Shown here: positions 41,446 through 51,047 of the stretch, one piece after another
How the letters are laid out: each line of letters starts with the position of its first letter
Numbering within the stretch: the stretch's first letter is position 1
NCBI GenBank assembly: GCA_036826475.1
Contig: DAISWG010000002.1
Location: 1-64,000 of the forward strand
Source: Miltoncostaea sp036826475
GTDB lineage: Bacteria > Actinomycetota > Thermoleophilia > Miltoncostaeales > Miltoncostaeaceae
Length of the DNA: 64,000 bases
Direction of reading: 5' to 3'
Made by a program: the position numbers and the translations under genes
Notes under the pieces: generated by a model
Databases searched by the model: none
What the model was told of the DNA's origin: nothing
What the model saw: only the letters and a program-made list of their open reading frames with translations

Positions 41446-44252
41446 GTGATCAGGACGACGTACCGGCGCACGGCTGTCGCGCGCCTCGCTCTTCGGCTGG
41501 CCGTTGCCGTCGCGGTCCTCTCCTGCGCGGCGCCCGCCATGGCCGCTGCGGGCGACGGCGCCTTCACCACCGTCGCCAGCGGGCTGGGGCAGCCCCGCGG
41601 CATCGCCGTCGAGTCCTCCGGCTCCCGGCTCGTGGTGGACCTCACCAGCGACCGCCTCTGGCGGATATCACCCTCGGGCGTCAAGACCACCGTTGCGGGG
41701 GGCGGCGCACCGGGCTTCTCCGGCGATGGAGGTCCGGCGACATCCGCGCAACTCGACTATCCGACCGACGTCATCACGATCGGCTCGGGCCCCTACCAGG
41801 GGATCCTGATCGCCGACGAGTACAACCAACGCATCCGGCGCATCGATCCGTCGGGCGTCATCAGCACTGTCGCCGGTGACGGCGTCGCCGGGTTCGCCGG
41901 CGATGGAGGCGCAGCGACGTCGGCGCACCTGCGCAATCCCCGAGCGTTGTCGGCGACGGGCGACGGCGGCTTTCTCATCGCCGACGAGCTCAACCACCGG
42001 ATCCGCCAGGTGTCGCCGAGCGGGACCATCACGACCGTCGCCGGCACCGGCACGGCCGGCTACGCCGGCGACGGCGGCTCCCCGACATCCGCGAAACTCC
42101 GGCGCCCGCTCGGCGTGGAGTGGGTCGCGATCGGCCGCTTTCTGATCGCCGACGGCTACAACGACTGCATCCGCGAGGTGAGCGGCGGGACGATCCGCAC
42201 GATCGCGGGAAGATGCGGCGAGCCGGGCTTCGGCGGGGACGGCGGCGCCGCCACTTCGGCGCTCCTGTCACGCCCACGTGACATCGTGCGCTCACCGGAC
42301 GGCGGCATCTACTTCCCGGACTCGCTGAACCACCGGATCCGCAGGATCGCTCCCGACGGCGTCATCTCGACGGTGGCCGGCACGGGCACAGCCGGCAACA
42401 CGACGGGGCCCGCCCTCGAATCCAACCTCCGAGAGCCGTCGAACGTGCTGCTCGAGCCGTCGGGCGACCTGCTGGTGGCCGACACGAACAACGGGCTGCT
42501 CCGAAAGCTCCAGCAGCCGCTCCCCACCATCTCCTCGCTTGCCCCCGCCCGCGCATCCGCGGACGGCACGCCGATCACCCTGACCGTCAACGGCTCGGGC
42601 TTCACGTCGAGCGCGGTCGTGCTGTGGCAGGGCTCACCGCGACCGACGACGCGGGTCAGCAGCACTCGCCTCACCGCCGTGATCAGCGGCTCGGACGTCG
42701 CGGCGGAGGGCACGGCCTCCATCAGTGTCCGGGCCGGCCTCGGCGGCGGCGACGAGTCCGCCACGGCCGCGTTCACGATCGGCGCCCCAAGTGGTGGCGG
42801 TGGCAGTGGTGGCGGTGGTGGTGCGGTCATCCCGGCGGGCAACCTGACCGCCAACCCCTCCTTCGAGAGCGACGCCAACAAGTGGAGTTGCTTCCACTGC
42901 ACCCTCACGCGCTCAGCGGCGGCGGACTCCCCCAACGGGAACCAGATCGCGGTGATCACGATGGGCTCGGGGTGGACCTCCATGGCCCTCGACGACAGCC
43001 CCGACACGATCGGGGCGACCACCGCAGGCGCCGGCTACAGCGCCCAGGCCTACGTGCGGGCCGCCAACCCCGCCGCCGTCGGCCGCACCGTGCGGCTGTT
43101 CCTGCGCGAGAAGAACTCGGCGGGCACCGTCGTCAAGGACACCGGCGGCCCCACCGCCACGCTCACCAACACCTTCACACCGATCACGGTGAGCGCCACC
43201 GGCCAGTCCACCGGCAACAAGATGGACCTCCGCGTCAGCCTCAGCTCCGGCAACGCCGGCGACGCGATCGCCATCGACGCCGTCACCCTCCTCGCCGGGG
43301 GCGGCTCGACGCCGCCCGTCGGCGGACCCACCAATCAGCCCCCCACCGCCACGTTCACGGTCTCCGACTCGCCGATCGAGGACCAGCCGGTGACCTTCAC
43401 CGACACCTCCACGGACCCCGAGGGCGGCTCCCTCGCCCGTGGCTGGGACACCGACAACGACGGCCAGTTCGATGACGGCAACGGCGCCACCGCGACGGCG
43501 ACCTTCGCCGACCCCGGCACCTACACCGTCCGCCTGCAGGTCACCGACCCCGCCGCCGCCAGCGCCGTCGCCACCAAGCAGGTGACGGTGGCCGCCACCC
43601 CCTCCAGTGGTGGTGGTGCGGTCATCCCGGCGGGCAACCTGACCGCCAACCCCTCCTTCGAGANNNNNNNNNNNNNNNNNNNNNNNNNNNNNNNNNNNNN
43701 NNNNNNNNNNNNNNNNNNNNNNNNNNNNNNNNNNNNNNNNNNNNNNNNNNNNNNNNNNNNNNNGGTGGTGGTGCGGTCATCCCGGCGGGCAACCTGACCG
43801 CCAACCCCTCCTTCGAGAGCGACGCCAACAAGTGGAGTTGCTTCCACTGCACCCTCACGCGCTCAGCGGCGGCGGACTCCCCCAACGGGAACCAGATCGC
43901 GGTGATCACGATGGGCTCGGGGTGGACCTCCATGGCCCTCGACGACAGCCCCGACACGATCGGGGCGACCACCGCAGGCGCCGGCTACAGCGCCCAGGCC
44001 TACGTGCGGGCCGCCAACCCCGCCGCCGTCGGCCGCACCGTGCGGCTGTTCCTGCGCGAGAAGAACTCGGCGGGCACCGTCGTCAAGGACACCGGCGGCC
44101 CCACCGCCACGCTCACCAACACCTTCACACCGATCACGGTGAGCGCCACCGGCCAGTCCACCGGCAACAAGATGGACCTCCGCGTCAGCCTCAGCTCCGG
44201 CAACGCCGGCGACGCGATCGCCATCGACGCCGTCACCCTCCTCGCCGGCTGA
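41446..44252 (+). CDS. Secreted NHL-repeat propeller with IPT, CBM, PKD and second CBM (interrupted by assembly gap)
   Basis: An exported NHL propeller (blades about residues 35-345, repeating ADEYNQRIRRI-like units and GDGG turns), an IPT/TIG domain, a Gly/Ser linker, a carbohydrate-binding module (NLTANPSFESDANKW), a PKD domain and a second identical CBM ending in the stop. The 100-N run at 43664-43763 breaks the frame as written. The 55 bases before it are identical to the 55 after it; joining there restores one frame of 883 residues. The number of 795-base CBM-PKD units in nature may be higher. GTG 41446 directly precedes the signal peptide; earlier starts overlap a hairpin. It is a paralogue of 26267-28042. 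Confidence 0.78.
42814..43298 (+). repeat. Exact 485-base repeat, copy 1 (first CBM of the NHL protein)
   Basis: Identical base for base to 43764-44248, offset 950. It encodes the Gly-rich linker end and the whole NPSFES carbohydrate-binding module. Perfect identity implies a very recent duplication, ongoing gene conversion, or an assembly duplication. Confidence 0.95.
43664..43763. other. Assembly gap (100 N)
   Basis: Exactly 100 N, the conventional placeholder for a scaffold join. The flanks 43609-43663 and 43764-43818 are the same 55 bases, a common assembler k-mer length. The gap is therefore probably a graph-overlap artefact at a repeat rather than missing unique sequence. Confidence 0.97.
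43764..44248 (+). repeat. Exact 485-base repeat, copy 2 (last CBM of the NHL protein)
   Basis: Second copy of the unit at 42814-43298. It directly follows the N-run and is followed by the stop codon of the NHL protein at 44250-44252. A third partial copy of 55 bases precedes the gap. Confidence 0.95.
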
Positions 44253-44279
44253 GGGCCGGGGCAGGGGAGGAACTGCCGG

Positions 44280-45434
44280 TCAGACCCCCGTCGCCACCCG
44301 CTTGTCCGGCACCCGTCCCCGGCTGAGCTCGACGTAGAGGTCCTGCCACCGCTGCACGACCCGGTCGAAGTCGTACTCGTCGCCCACGCGCTGCGCCGCC
44401 GCGGCGCCGAGTCGGCGACCGAGCCCGGGATCCTCGAGGACGACCCGCAACCCGTCGGCAAGCGCGGCGGGGTCACCCGGCGGAACGAGGATGCCGCAGG
44501 CCCCGTCCCGACCGAGTACGTCCGGGATGCCGCCCACGCCGGTCGAGACCACGGGACGCTCCGCCGCCATCGCCTCGAGAAGGGAAAGCGGGGTGCCCTC
44601 GAAATCGGAGGAGATGGCGAAGACGTCGAGCGCCCGAAGCAGGACCGGCACGTCCTCACGGCGCCCCAGCAGGGCGACGGCGTCCCCGGCGCCCCTCGCG
44701 GCGACGTCGTGCTGCAGGTCCGCGAATCCGGGACCGTCGCCGACGATGATCAGGCGGGCGTCGGCATGGCGACGGCGCACGATGGTGAAGGCGTCGAGCA
44801 GCACGTCCAGGCGCTTCTGGGTGCGGATGGCGCAGACGGTGCCGATGACGGGCGCATCCGGGGGGATACCGAGCTCCGTTCGGAGGTCCCCCTGCTCCCC
44901 GTCCTCGTGACGGTGTGGGACGAGCCCGGTGGGGATCACCCGCGTCTTGCCGAACGGCACGCGCTCGAACGCCACCATCCGCCGACGGTCCAGTTCGGAC
45001 ACGGCGACGAACGCCGCCGCAGACCGGCCGATGAGGTGATCGGCGAGCTTGCGGACCGGCTGCCCCTTGTAGGCCCACGTGTGCTCCGTCGCGATGACCA
45101 CCGGCACCCGCGTGAGCCTCCCGAGGAGCGTCCCCCAGGCGTTCGACCCGAACTTGTGGGCGTGCAGCACGTCGACGGAGCCCGCGCGCAGCAGGCGCAT
45201 GAGGGGCGCCCAGGCGTGAACCCCCACGGGGGATGTCCGGCCGAGCCTCATGACCGGCACCCCGGCGGCGCGCAGGCGGGCCGTGGCCTCGCACTCCGGG
45301 GACCGGGTGGCGCACACCATCGGCTCGAAGCGGTCACGGTCAAGGCGGATCGCGAGCTCGACGGCGGTACGCTCCGCGCCCGCGCCCTCGAGCAGGTCGA
45401 TCAGGGTCAGGACCCTCAGGCGCTCGGCTATCAT
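44280..45434 (-). CDS. Glycosyltransferase family 4
   Basis: A 384-residue GT-B glycosyltransferase. The N-terminal domain shows LRVLTLIDLLEGAGAERTAV, DVLHAHKFGSNAWGTLLGR and VIATEHTWAYKGQP. The C-terminal domain shows VIGTVCAIRTQKRLDVLLDA, LIIVGDGPGFADLQ and the E-x7-E region SSDFEGTPLSLLEAMAAERP. It adds a sugar to the EPS repeat unit; specificity is unknown. ATG 45434 is used. A TTG at 45464 would add 10 residues, and the GGGAGGG just before the ATG lies unusually close, so the start is not certain. It diverges from the C5-epimerase gene across 58 bases. Confidence 0.87.
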   Translation of the reverse strand: MIAERLRVLTLIDLLEGAGAERTAVELAIRLDRDRFEPMVCATRSPECEATARLRAAGVPVMRLGRTSPVGVHAWAPLMRLLRAGSVDVLHAHKFGSNAWGTLLGRLTRVPVVIATEHTWAYKGQPVRKLADHLIGRSAAAFVAVSELDRRRMVAFERVPFGKTRVIPTGLVPHRHEDGEQGDLRTELGIPPDAPVIGTVCAIRTQKRLDVLLDAFTIVRRRHADARLIIVGDGPGFADLQHDVAARGAGDAVALLGRREDVPVLLRALDVFAISSDFEGTPLSLLEAMAAERPVVSTGVGGIPDVLGRDGACGILVPPGDPAALADGLRVVLEDPGLGRRLGAAAAQRVGDEYDFDRVVQRWQDLYVELSRGRVPDKRVATGV

Positions 45435-45492
45435 CCCTCCCGTCAGTCGCGTTTCGCGATGCAATCGACAACGACGAGGAGCGTCGCGAAAC

Positions 45493-46431
45493 GTGCTGTC
45501 GAAGCCGCGTCAGCCGATGGGCCCGTACTTCGTGCTGGACGGTTCCCGTGGCTACCATATCGACCTCCGCATGAAGGCGGCCGAGGCCGTTTGGAGCCGG
45601 ACCAGGGACCCTCAGAGGATCCACTGGGTCGGGTTCGCCCAGTGGGGTCTCGGCTGCTTCGACCGTCACCTGGCGGGTGATGGCGAGCAGTGGCGCAGCG
45701 CGGCGCTCCAAGCGGGCGACTTCCTCGTCGACAACCAGCAGCGCGATGGCGCGCTCCGGGGTGCGTGGCCCTTCGGCCACCCGTTCCCTCACACGTTCGA
45801 GCTGTCCCCACCATGGGTGATGTCGATGGCACAGGGCGAGGCGGCCAGCCTCCTCGTCCGCCTCTCGGCCGAGACGGGGGACGAGCGGTACGCGGAGGCG
45901 GCCCGCGAGGCGCTGGCGCCGTTGGAGCGCAGCGTGGGGGAACACGGCGCGCGCGCGACGCTGCCGACGGGCGGGGTGCTGTTCCAGGAGTACCCGACGA
46001 CGCCGCCCGCCCACGTTCTGAACGGCGCGATCTTCACCCTCTTCGGCGTGTGGGACGTCTGGCGGACCCTCGACGACCCACGCGCGGCAGCCCTCTGGGA
46101 CGAGGGCATCGACGGGCTGCTCGGTGGCCTGCACCTCTGGGACACCGGGTTCTGGTCGCGCTACGACCTCTATCCCCACAAGCTCCCGAACGTCGCGAGC
46201 CCCTTCTACCACGACTTGCACATCGAGCAGCTGGGGGCCCTGGGCCGACTCACGGAGGACGCCCGGGTGGCAGCGACGCGGCGCAACTTCACGAACTATG
46301 CGAACTCATTGGCGTCCCGCTCGCGCGCCCTCGCTCACAAGACCGCCTTCCGCCTCGTCACGCCGCGTCGCGGACTCACCAGGAGGCGGCTGCGCCGACT
46401 CGGTGAGCGCGCCGGCGTCCTTCGGCCCTAG
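45493..46431 (+). CDS. D-glucuronyl C5-epimerase-like protein
   Basis: A 312-residue protein matching the C-terminal catalytic region of glucuronyl C5-epimerases (C5-epim_C). It shows HWVGFAQWGLGCFDRHL, AAWLVDNQ-like GDFLVDNQQRDGALRGAWPF, SPPWVMSMAQGEAASLLVRL, and the characteristic WSRYDLYPHKLPNVASPFYH with DLHIEQLGAL. The family converts glucuronate to iduronate in heparosan-like polymers. No signal peptide is evident, so it may act on intracellular intermediates. Together with the heparin-lyase-like proteins it points to a uronic-acid-containing EPS. The GTG at 45493 has GAGGAG 14 bases upstream; ATG 45517 would start later. Confidence 0.82.
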   Translation: MLSKPRQPMGPYFVLDGSRGYHIDLRMKAAEAVWSRTRDPQRIHWVGFAQWGLGCFDRHLAGDGEQWRSAALQAGDFLVDNQQRDGALRGAWPFGHPFPHTFELSPPWVMSMAQGEAASLLVRLSAETGDERYAEAAREALAPLERSVGEHGARATLPTGGVLFQEYPTTPPAHVLNGAIFTLFGVWDVWRTLDDPRAAALWDEGIDGLLGGLHLWDTGFWSRYDLYPHKLPNVASPFYHDLHIEQLGALGRLTEDARVAATRRNFTNYANSLASRSRALAHKTAFRLVTPRRGLTRRRLRRLGERAGVLRP

Positions 46432-46645
46432 GTTTCGGGGCCAACTTCGGCCCTGTTCGTGCGTCGGGGTGCGGCCCCACGGTTGGGGGGTGACGGAATC
46501 GACGGAACCGCCTACCTTTCCCCGGCAGGGTCAACGAACGTCGCCCGCGCTGCATGCCGGTGCTCGGGACGGGAGGTCGAATGCGCATCAGCATCAGGGG
46601 CGGCCGCGGAGAGACCGACTGCGCCCTCCGGGGGAGGACCTCGGC

Positions 46646-47818
46646 GTGAGCGCGATGGAAACGGGGCGATCGATCGACGCGCGGTCCGCCGAGGAGCCGA
46701 TCCCGATCATCGGACCCTGGATCACGGAGAAGGAGGTGGAGTACGTCGCCGAGGCCTGCCGCGAAGGCTGGTACTCGAATGCGACGCTCTACCCCACCCG
46801 TTTCGAGGAGGCCTTCGGGGAGTACGTGGGCCGCCGCAACGCCATCGCCATGCCGAGCTGCACGTCGTCGATCCACCTGGCGCTGCTCGCCGCGGGCGTC
46901 GGCCCCGGTGACGAGGTGATCGCCACCGAGACCACGTGGATCGGCTCCGCTGCGCCGATCACCTATGTGGGCGCCTCACCGGTGTTCGCCGACATCGAGC
47001 GCCGGTCGTGGTGCATCGACGCGGAGTCCGTGCGTCGCAACGTGACGCCCCGGACGAAGGCGGTGGTCATCGTGGACCTGTACGGCGTGATGCCGGACAT
47101 GGATGCGATCGCCGACGTCGCACGCGAGCACGGCCTGGTCGTGATCGAGGACGCCGCCCAGGCGGTCGGCGCAATGTTCAAGGGCCGGCGGGCCGGGTCC
47201 TTCGGAGACTTCAGCGCCTTCAGCTTCCACGGGACGAAGGCCCTCACCACGGGTGAGGGCGGCATGCTCCTGACCGACGACGACGACCTCGCCGCCCGCT
47301 GCCGGTGGCTCGGGGACCAAGCCCACGAGCGGGGCACATTCTGGAACATGGAGGTCGCGTACAAGTACAAGATGTCGAGCCTCCAGGCGGCGCTCGGACT
47401 CGCTCAGCTCGAGCGTGTCGGCGAGCTGCTGGAACGGAAGGCCGAGATCTTCGGCTGGTACCGGGATCGGCTCGGTGACATGCCCCACCTGTCGCTGAAC
47501 CCCGAGCCGGAGGACGTGAGCCCGAGCTACTGGATGGTCACGGTGGTCCCCGATCCGGAGCTCGGCGTGCGGAAGGAGCCGCTCATCGCCACGATGCGGG
47601 AGCGTGGCATCGCGGTGCGGCCGTTCTTCTACCCGCTGAGCTCCCTGCCGGCCTACGCGGGCGACCCGACCCGCGAGGGCTACGCCGATCGCAACCCGGT
47701 CGCGTACGAGATGTCCGTCGGCGGCGTGAACCTTCCGAGCGGTTATGACATGACGGAGGCGAAGGTCGACCGGGTGTGCCGGTCCTTCCTCGACGCGATC
47801 GCCACGTCGGCCGGCTGA
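46646..47818 (+). CDS. DegT/DnrJ/EryC1/StrS aminotransferase (nucleotide-sugar aminotransferase)
   Basis: A 390-residue PLP-dependent sugar aminotransferase. It shows IIGPWITEKEVEYVAEACRE, AIAMPSCTSSIHLALLAAGV (cofactor phosphate site), VIEDAAQAVGAMFKG (Asp contacting the pyridine), and FSFHGTKALTTGEGGML with the Schiff-base Lys198. The family transfers an amino group from Glu or Gln to keto-sugars, making amino-deoxy sugars for polysaccharides. The GTG at 46646 lies about 8 bases after GGGGGAGG; the in-frame ATG at 46655 is a weaker choice. It is followed 5 bases later by a glycosyltransferase, suggesting one operon reaching 51702. The 214 bases upstream hold no recognisable gene. Confidence 0.9.
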   Translation: MSAMETGRSIDARSAEEPIPIIGPWITEKEVEYVAEACREGWYSNATLYPTRFEEAFGEYVGRRNAIAMPSCTSSIHLALLAAGVGPGDEVIATETTWIGSAAPITYVGASPVFADIERRSWCIDAESVRRNVTPRTKAVVIVDLYGVMPDMDAIADVAREHGLVVIEDAAQAVGAMFKGRRAGSFGDFSAFSFHGTKALTTGEGGMLLTDDDDLAARCRWLGDQAHERGTFWNMEVAYKYKMSSLQAALGLAQLERVGELLERKAEIFGWYRDRLGDMPHLSLNPEPEDVSPSYWMVTVVPDPELGVRKEPLIATMRERGIAVRPFFYPLSSLPAYAGDPTREGYADRNPVAYEMSVGGVNLPSGYDMTEAKVDRVCRSFLDAIATSAG

Positions 47819-47823
47819 GCTCG

Positions 47824-48804
47824 GTGACCAGGCCCAGCGGCGGAGACGCGGCAGAGCCGCTCGTCAGCGTCCTCATCCCCGTATACAACGGCGAGCGCTT
47901 CCTCGAGGAGGCCATTGCCAGCGTCCGGGCACAGACGTACGGCAACTGGCGGCTCGTCATCACCGACAACGCCAGTTCCGATGCCACCCCGGACATCGCG
48001 CGGGCCCACGCTCGCGAGGACGACCGGATCGTCCTGCGCACCCATGTGGAGTTCCTCCCCGTGTACGGCAACTTCAACCGCGCCTACGGCAGCGCCGAGC
48101 CGGGCAGCTCGTACGTGAAGTTCCTCTGCGCCGACGACGTCCTGTACCCCGAGTGCCTGCGCCTGATGGTCGGTGTCGGCGAGCGTCACCCCACTGTCGG
48201 GCTCGTGAGCGCGCACCGCCACAACGGCGACCAGCTGGACATCGGCGGCGTCCCCATCGGCGAGGAGCGAATCGACGGCGCGCTCGCCGCGCGGCGGCTG
48301 CTCATGGGCGGGACGTACGGCTTCCTGTTCGGGTCGCCGACCTCGATCCTGCTGAGGGCGGGGCTTCCCCATCGATCCGGACCGTTCGACGAGGGGCTTC
48401 TCCACGCGGATACCGACCTGGGGTACGCGGTCCTCGCCGAGAGCGACCTCGGCTTCGTCCACCAGGTGCTCACCTACACGCGGAGGCACTCCGCGGCGAT
48501 CACCTCCTACGCCTCCCGGATGAGCACCTACCGACCGGAGTACATCCGCATCCTGAGGCGGTGGGGCCCCCTGTTCCTGTCGCCCGCCGACTACGAGCGC
48601 CGGCTCGCGGTTCTCACCGTGCTGTACGGGAGGGACCTCCTGGGGCGCCCGAGGCGCCTGGCCGATCAGGACTTCCGCGCGTATCACCGCGAGGCGGCGC
48701 GAGTGGCGCTGGAGGGCGAGGCGATGCGCGTCGGCCGGGGGTTGGCCCGGCAGGCAGGCCGCTCGACGCGCCGCGTCGCAGCGAAGGTCGCCGGTCGCCC
48801 CTGA
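47824..48804 (+). CDS. Glycosyltransferase family 2
   Basis: A 326-residue GT-A enzyme: VSVLIPVYNGERFLEEAIAS near the N terminus, LVITDNASSDATPDIAR, and the DxD-type site KFLCADDVLYPECL (about residues 98-111). It also has SPTSILLRAGLPHRSGPFDE and an acidic motif LLHADTDLGYAVLAESDLG. No membrane segment, so it works in the cytoplasm on the lipid-linked repeat. GTG 47824 is just after the aminotransferase stop, with no strong ribosome site, consistent with coupling. A longer open extension overlaps the aminotransferase and is rejected. Confidence 0.86.
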   Translation: MTRPSGGDAAEPLVSVLIPVYNGERFLEEAIASVRAQTYGNWRLVITDNASSDATPDIARAHAREDDRIVLRTHVEFLPVYGNFNRAYGSAEPGSSYVKFLCADDVLYPECLRLMVGVGERHPTVGLVSAHRHNGDQLDIGGVPIGEERIDGALAARRLLMGGTYGFLFGSPTSILLRAGLPHRSGPFDEGLLHADTDLGYAVLAESDLGFVHQVLTYTRRHSAAITSYASRMSTYRPEYIRILRRWGPLFLSPADYERRLAVLTVLYGRDLLGRPRRLADQDFRAYHREAARVALEGEAMRVGRGLARQAGRSTRRVAAKVAGRP

Positions 48805-48897
48805 CCAGCCGTGGCGCGCCCGCTCGCCGCACCCTCCAGCATGGGAACTACCCGGACGGGGGGCGGCAGTCCACGTCCAATGGCCGAACATTGGGCC

Positions 48898-50181
48898 ATG
48901 AACACTTCCCCCACCAAGACCGCCTCTCCAGCAGACCTCACCGCCGGGGCGCCCCGGTGTCGCATCTGTGACACGCGCCTGACGCACACCGTCGTCGACC
49001 TCGGTATGTCCCCGCTCTGCGAGTCGGTGGTCCTCCCGTCCCAGCTGGATCAGGCCGAGACGTTCTACCCCCTCCACGTACGCGTCTGCGACGAATGCTT
49101 CCTCGTGCAGCTGCCCGCACACGTCGCGCCGGCGGAGATCTTCGAGGAGTACGCCTACTTCTCGTCCACGTCGAGTTCGTGGCTCCAGCATGCGAGCGAC
49201 TACGCGGCCGAGATGGCCGCAGCCCTCGGACTCGGCCCCGACAGCCTCGTCGCCGAGGTTGCGAGCAACGATGGCTACCTGCTGAGCAACTTCGTCCGGA
49301 TGGGCGTGCCGGTCATCGGCATCGAGCCCGCCCGCAACGTCGCGGCGACCGCCCGGGAGCGAGGCGTCGACACGCATTGCGCCTTCTTCGGCGCCGAGAC
49401 CGCCGCTCTCGTGAGGGAGGAGCGGGGCGCGGCGGACCTGATCGCCGCGAACAACATGTTCGCCCACGTCCCGGACATCCATGACATCGCCGAGGGCTTC
49501 AAGGTCCTGCTCGCCCCCGATGGGATGCTGACGATCGAGTTCCATCATCTCGTACGGCTGATCGAGGGCGATCAGTTCGACACCATCTATCACGAGCACT
49601 ACTCGTACCTGTCCCTCCACACCGCGCAGCGGGTGCTCGCGGACCACGGGCTCGAGGTCGTCGACGTGCGCGAGCTGCGCTCCCACGGCGGCTCGCTACG
49701 GGTCTACGCCCAGCACGAGGGCCGGGGCGCGCCATCGGCGCGGGTCGCCGAGCTCCTTGAACGCGAGCGAGCCGGCGGTTTCATGACGCTGCAGCCGTAC
49801 GAGGCCTTCGGCGCACGCGTCGCGGCGTCGAAACGCGCCCTGTTGAACCACCTGATCGCGTCCCGTGACGCCGGCCGTGCGGTCGTCGGCTACGGCGCTC
49901 CCGGTAAGTCGGTGACGCTCCTGAACTACTGCGGCATCGGGACGGATCTCCTCGACTTCACCGTCGACCGGAACACCTACAAGCAGGGCACCTACATGCC
50001 AGGGGTCCGCATCCCGGTGCGACCGGTCGAGGCGATCGACGAGCACCGCCCGGACGAGATCGTGATCCTCCCGTGGAACCTCGAGCGCGAGATCTCCCAG
50101 CAACTGGCCCACACCGCCGAGTGGGGCGCGCGGCTGGTGGTGCCGATCCCTCACCCGCGCATCGTGGACGCTGCACGATGA
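48898..50181 (+). CDS. Zinc-binding sugar C-methyltransferase
   Basis: A 427-residue SAM-dependent methyltransferase of the type acting on NDP-keto-sugars (TylCIII/NovU-like). It has an N-terminal zinc-binding domain (CRICD and CDEC pairs within residues 18-70). The SAM domain shows AEVASNDGYLLSNFVRMGVP, GIEPARNVAATARERGVDTH and NNMFAHVPDIHDIAEG. The C-terminal domain has YHEHYSYLSLHT, ELRSHGGSLRVYAQH and GYGAPGKSVTLLNYCGI. It would make a branched-chain deoxysugar. The ATG at 48898 is used. Its stop overlaps the cytidylyltransferase-like start (ATGA), a common pairing in branched CDP- or dTDP-sugar pathways. Confidence 0.9.
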   Translation: MNTSPTKTASPADLTAGAPRCRICDTRLTHTVVDLGMSPLCESVVLPSQLDQAETFYPLHVRVCDECFLVQLPAHVAPAEIFEEYAYFSSTSSSWLQHASDYAAEMAAALGLGPDSLVAEVASNDGYLLSNFVRMGVPVIGIEPARNVAATARERGVDTHCAFFGAETAALVREERGAADLIAANNMFAHVPDIHDIAEGFKVLLAPDGMLTIEFHHLVRLIEGDQFDTIYHEHYSYLSLHTAQRVLADHGLEVVDVRELRSHGGSLRVYAQHEGRGAPSARVAELLERERAGGFMTLQPYEAFGARVAASKRALLNHLIASRDAGRAVVGYGAPGKSVTLLNYCGIGTDLLDFTVDRNTYKQGTYMPGVRIPVRPVEAIDEHRPDEIVILPWNLEREISQQLAHTAEWGARLVVPIPHPRIVDAAR

Positions 50182-51047
50182 AGGCCGTCATCTTCTGCGG
50201 AGGCCTCGGCCTCCGCATGCGCGAAGCCTCGTCCATCGTCCCCAAGCCGATGATCCCGCTCGGAGACCGCCCGCTCCTGTGGCATCTGATGAAGTACTAC
50301 GCCCACTACGGCGTCACAGACTTCATCCTCTGCGCCGGCTACAAAGCCGAGGTCATCCAGGACTACTTCGAGCGGGCGGATCACGATGCGCGGCGCTGGG
50401 TGGTCCACGAGGCCGGCGAGCGGGTCGAGATGTTGACCGGCGACATGAGCGGCTGGAGCATCACGATCGTCGACACGGGAATCGAGACGTCGATCTCCGA
50501 CCGGCTCGCGGCAGCCGGGGACTACATCGAGGGGGATGACCGGTTCCTCGCGACCTACGGCGACGGTCTCACCGACGCGCACCTTCCGACCATCATCGCG
50601 GCGGCGCGGACGGCGGGAACGGACGCGACCGTGATGTGCGCCCGCCCGTCCTACTCCTGCCACATCCTGCGGCTGGGAGCCGACGACGCGTCCGATGTCC
50701 CGATGAGCAGCGTGGACTCTCTGGCCAACATGCGCGAGATGGATCTGTGGATCAACGCCGGTTTCCTGGTGTTGCGGCGCGCCGCGCTGGAGGCGATCCA
50801 TCCAGGCGACGATTTCGCCGAGGGGACCCTCACGCGCCTCGCGCGGGAGGGGCGTCTGACCGCCTATCGCCATGAGGGCTTCTGGAGGGGCGTCGACACG
50901 ATGCGCGAATGGCAGGGCATGGACGAGATCTTCCGATCCGGACTCGCGCCGTGGGCGGTCTGGCAGCACGCCGGGCCCGACGGACACGTCGCGGGAGACT
51001 CGACCGCTCACGGGGCGGTACCGGTCCGCCTCGGTGCAGAGGCTTGA
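50178..51047 (+). CDS. Sugar-1-phosphate nucleotidyltransferase (glucose-1-phosphate cytidylyltransferase-like)
   Basis: A 289-residue nucleotidyltransferase. It shows the signature AVIFCGGLGLRMREASSIVP followed by KPMIPLGDRPLLWHLMKYYA, the VTDFILCAGYKAEVIQDYF stretch seen in RfbF-type cytidylyltransferases, FLATYGDGLTD (metal Asp), and WRGVDTMREWQGMDEIF near the C terminus. It activates a hexose-1-phosphate, most likely as CDP-glucose given its resemblance to RfbF and its pairing with a C-methyltransferase; UTP or dTTP use cannot be excluded. The ATG overlaps the methyltransferase stop, and the deacetylase begins inside its 3' end. Confidence 0.85.
   Translation: MKAVIFCGGLGLRMREASSIVPKPMIPLGDRPLLWHLMKYYAHYGVTDFILCAGYKAEVIQDYFERADHDARRWVVHEAGERVEMLTGDMSGWSITIVDTGIETSISDRLAAAGDYIEGDDRFLATYGDGLTDAHLPTIIAAARTAGTDATVMCARPSYSCHILRLGADDASDVPMSSVDSLANMREMDLWINAGFLVLRRAALEAIHPGDDFAEGTLTRLAREGRLTAYRHEGFWRGVDTMREWQGMDEIFRSGLAPWAVWQHAGPDGHVAGDSTAHGAVPVRLGAEA

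Noticed and set aside
42814..44248. Transposon or CRISPR-like repeat
   Set aside because: The repeat is an in-frame coding module without terminal inverted repeats, spacers or a transposase.
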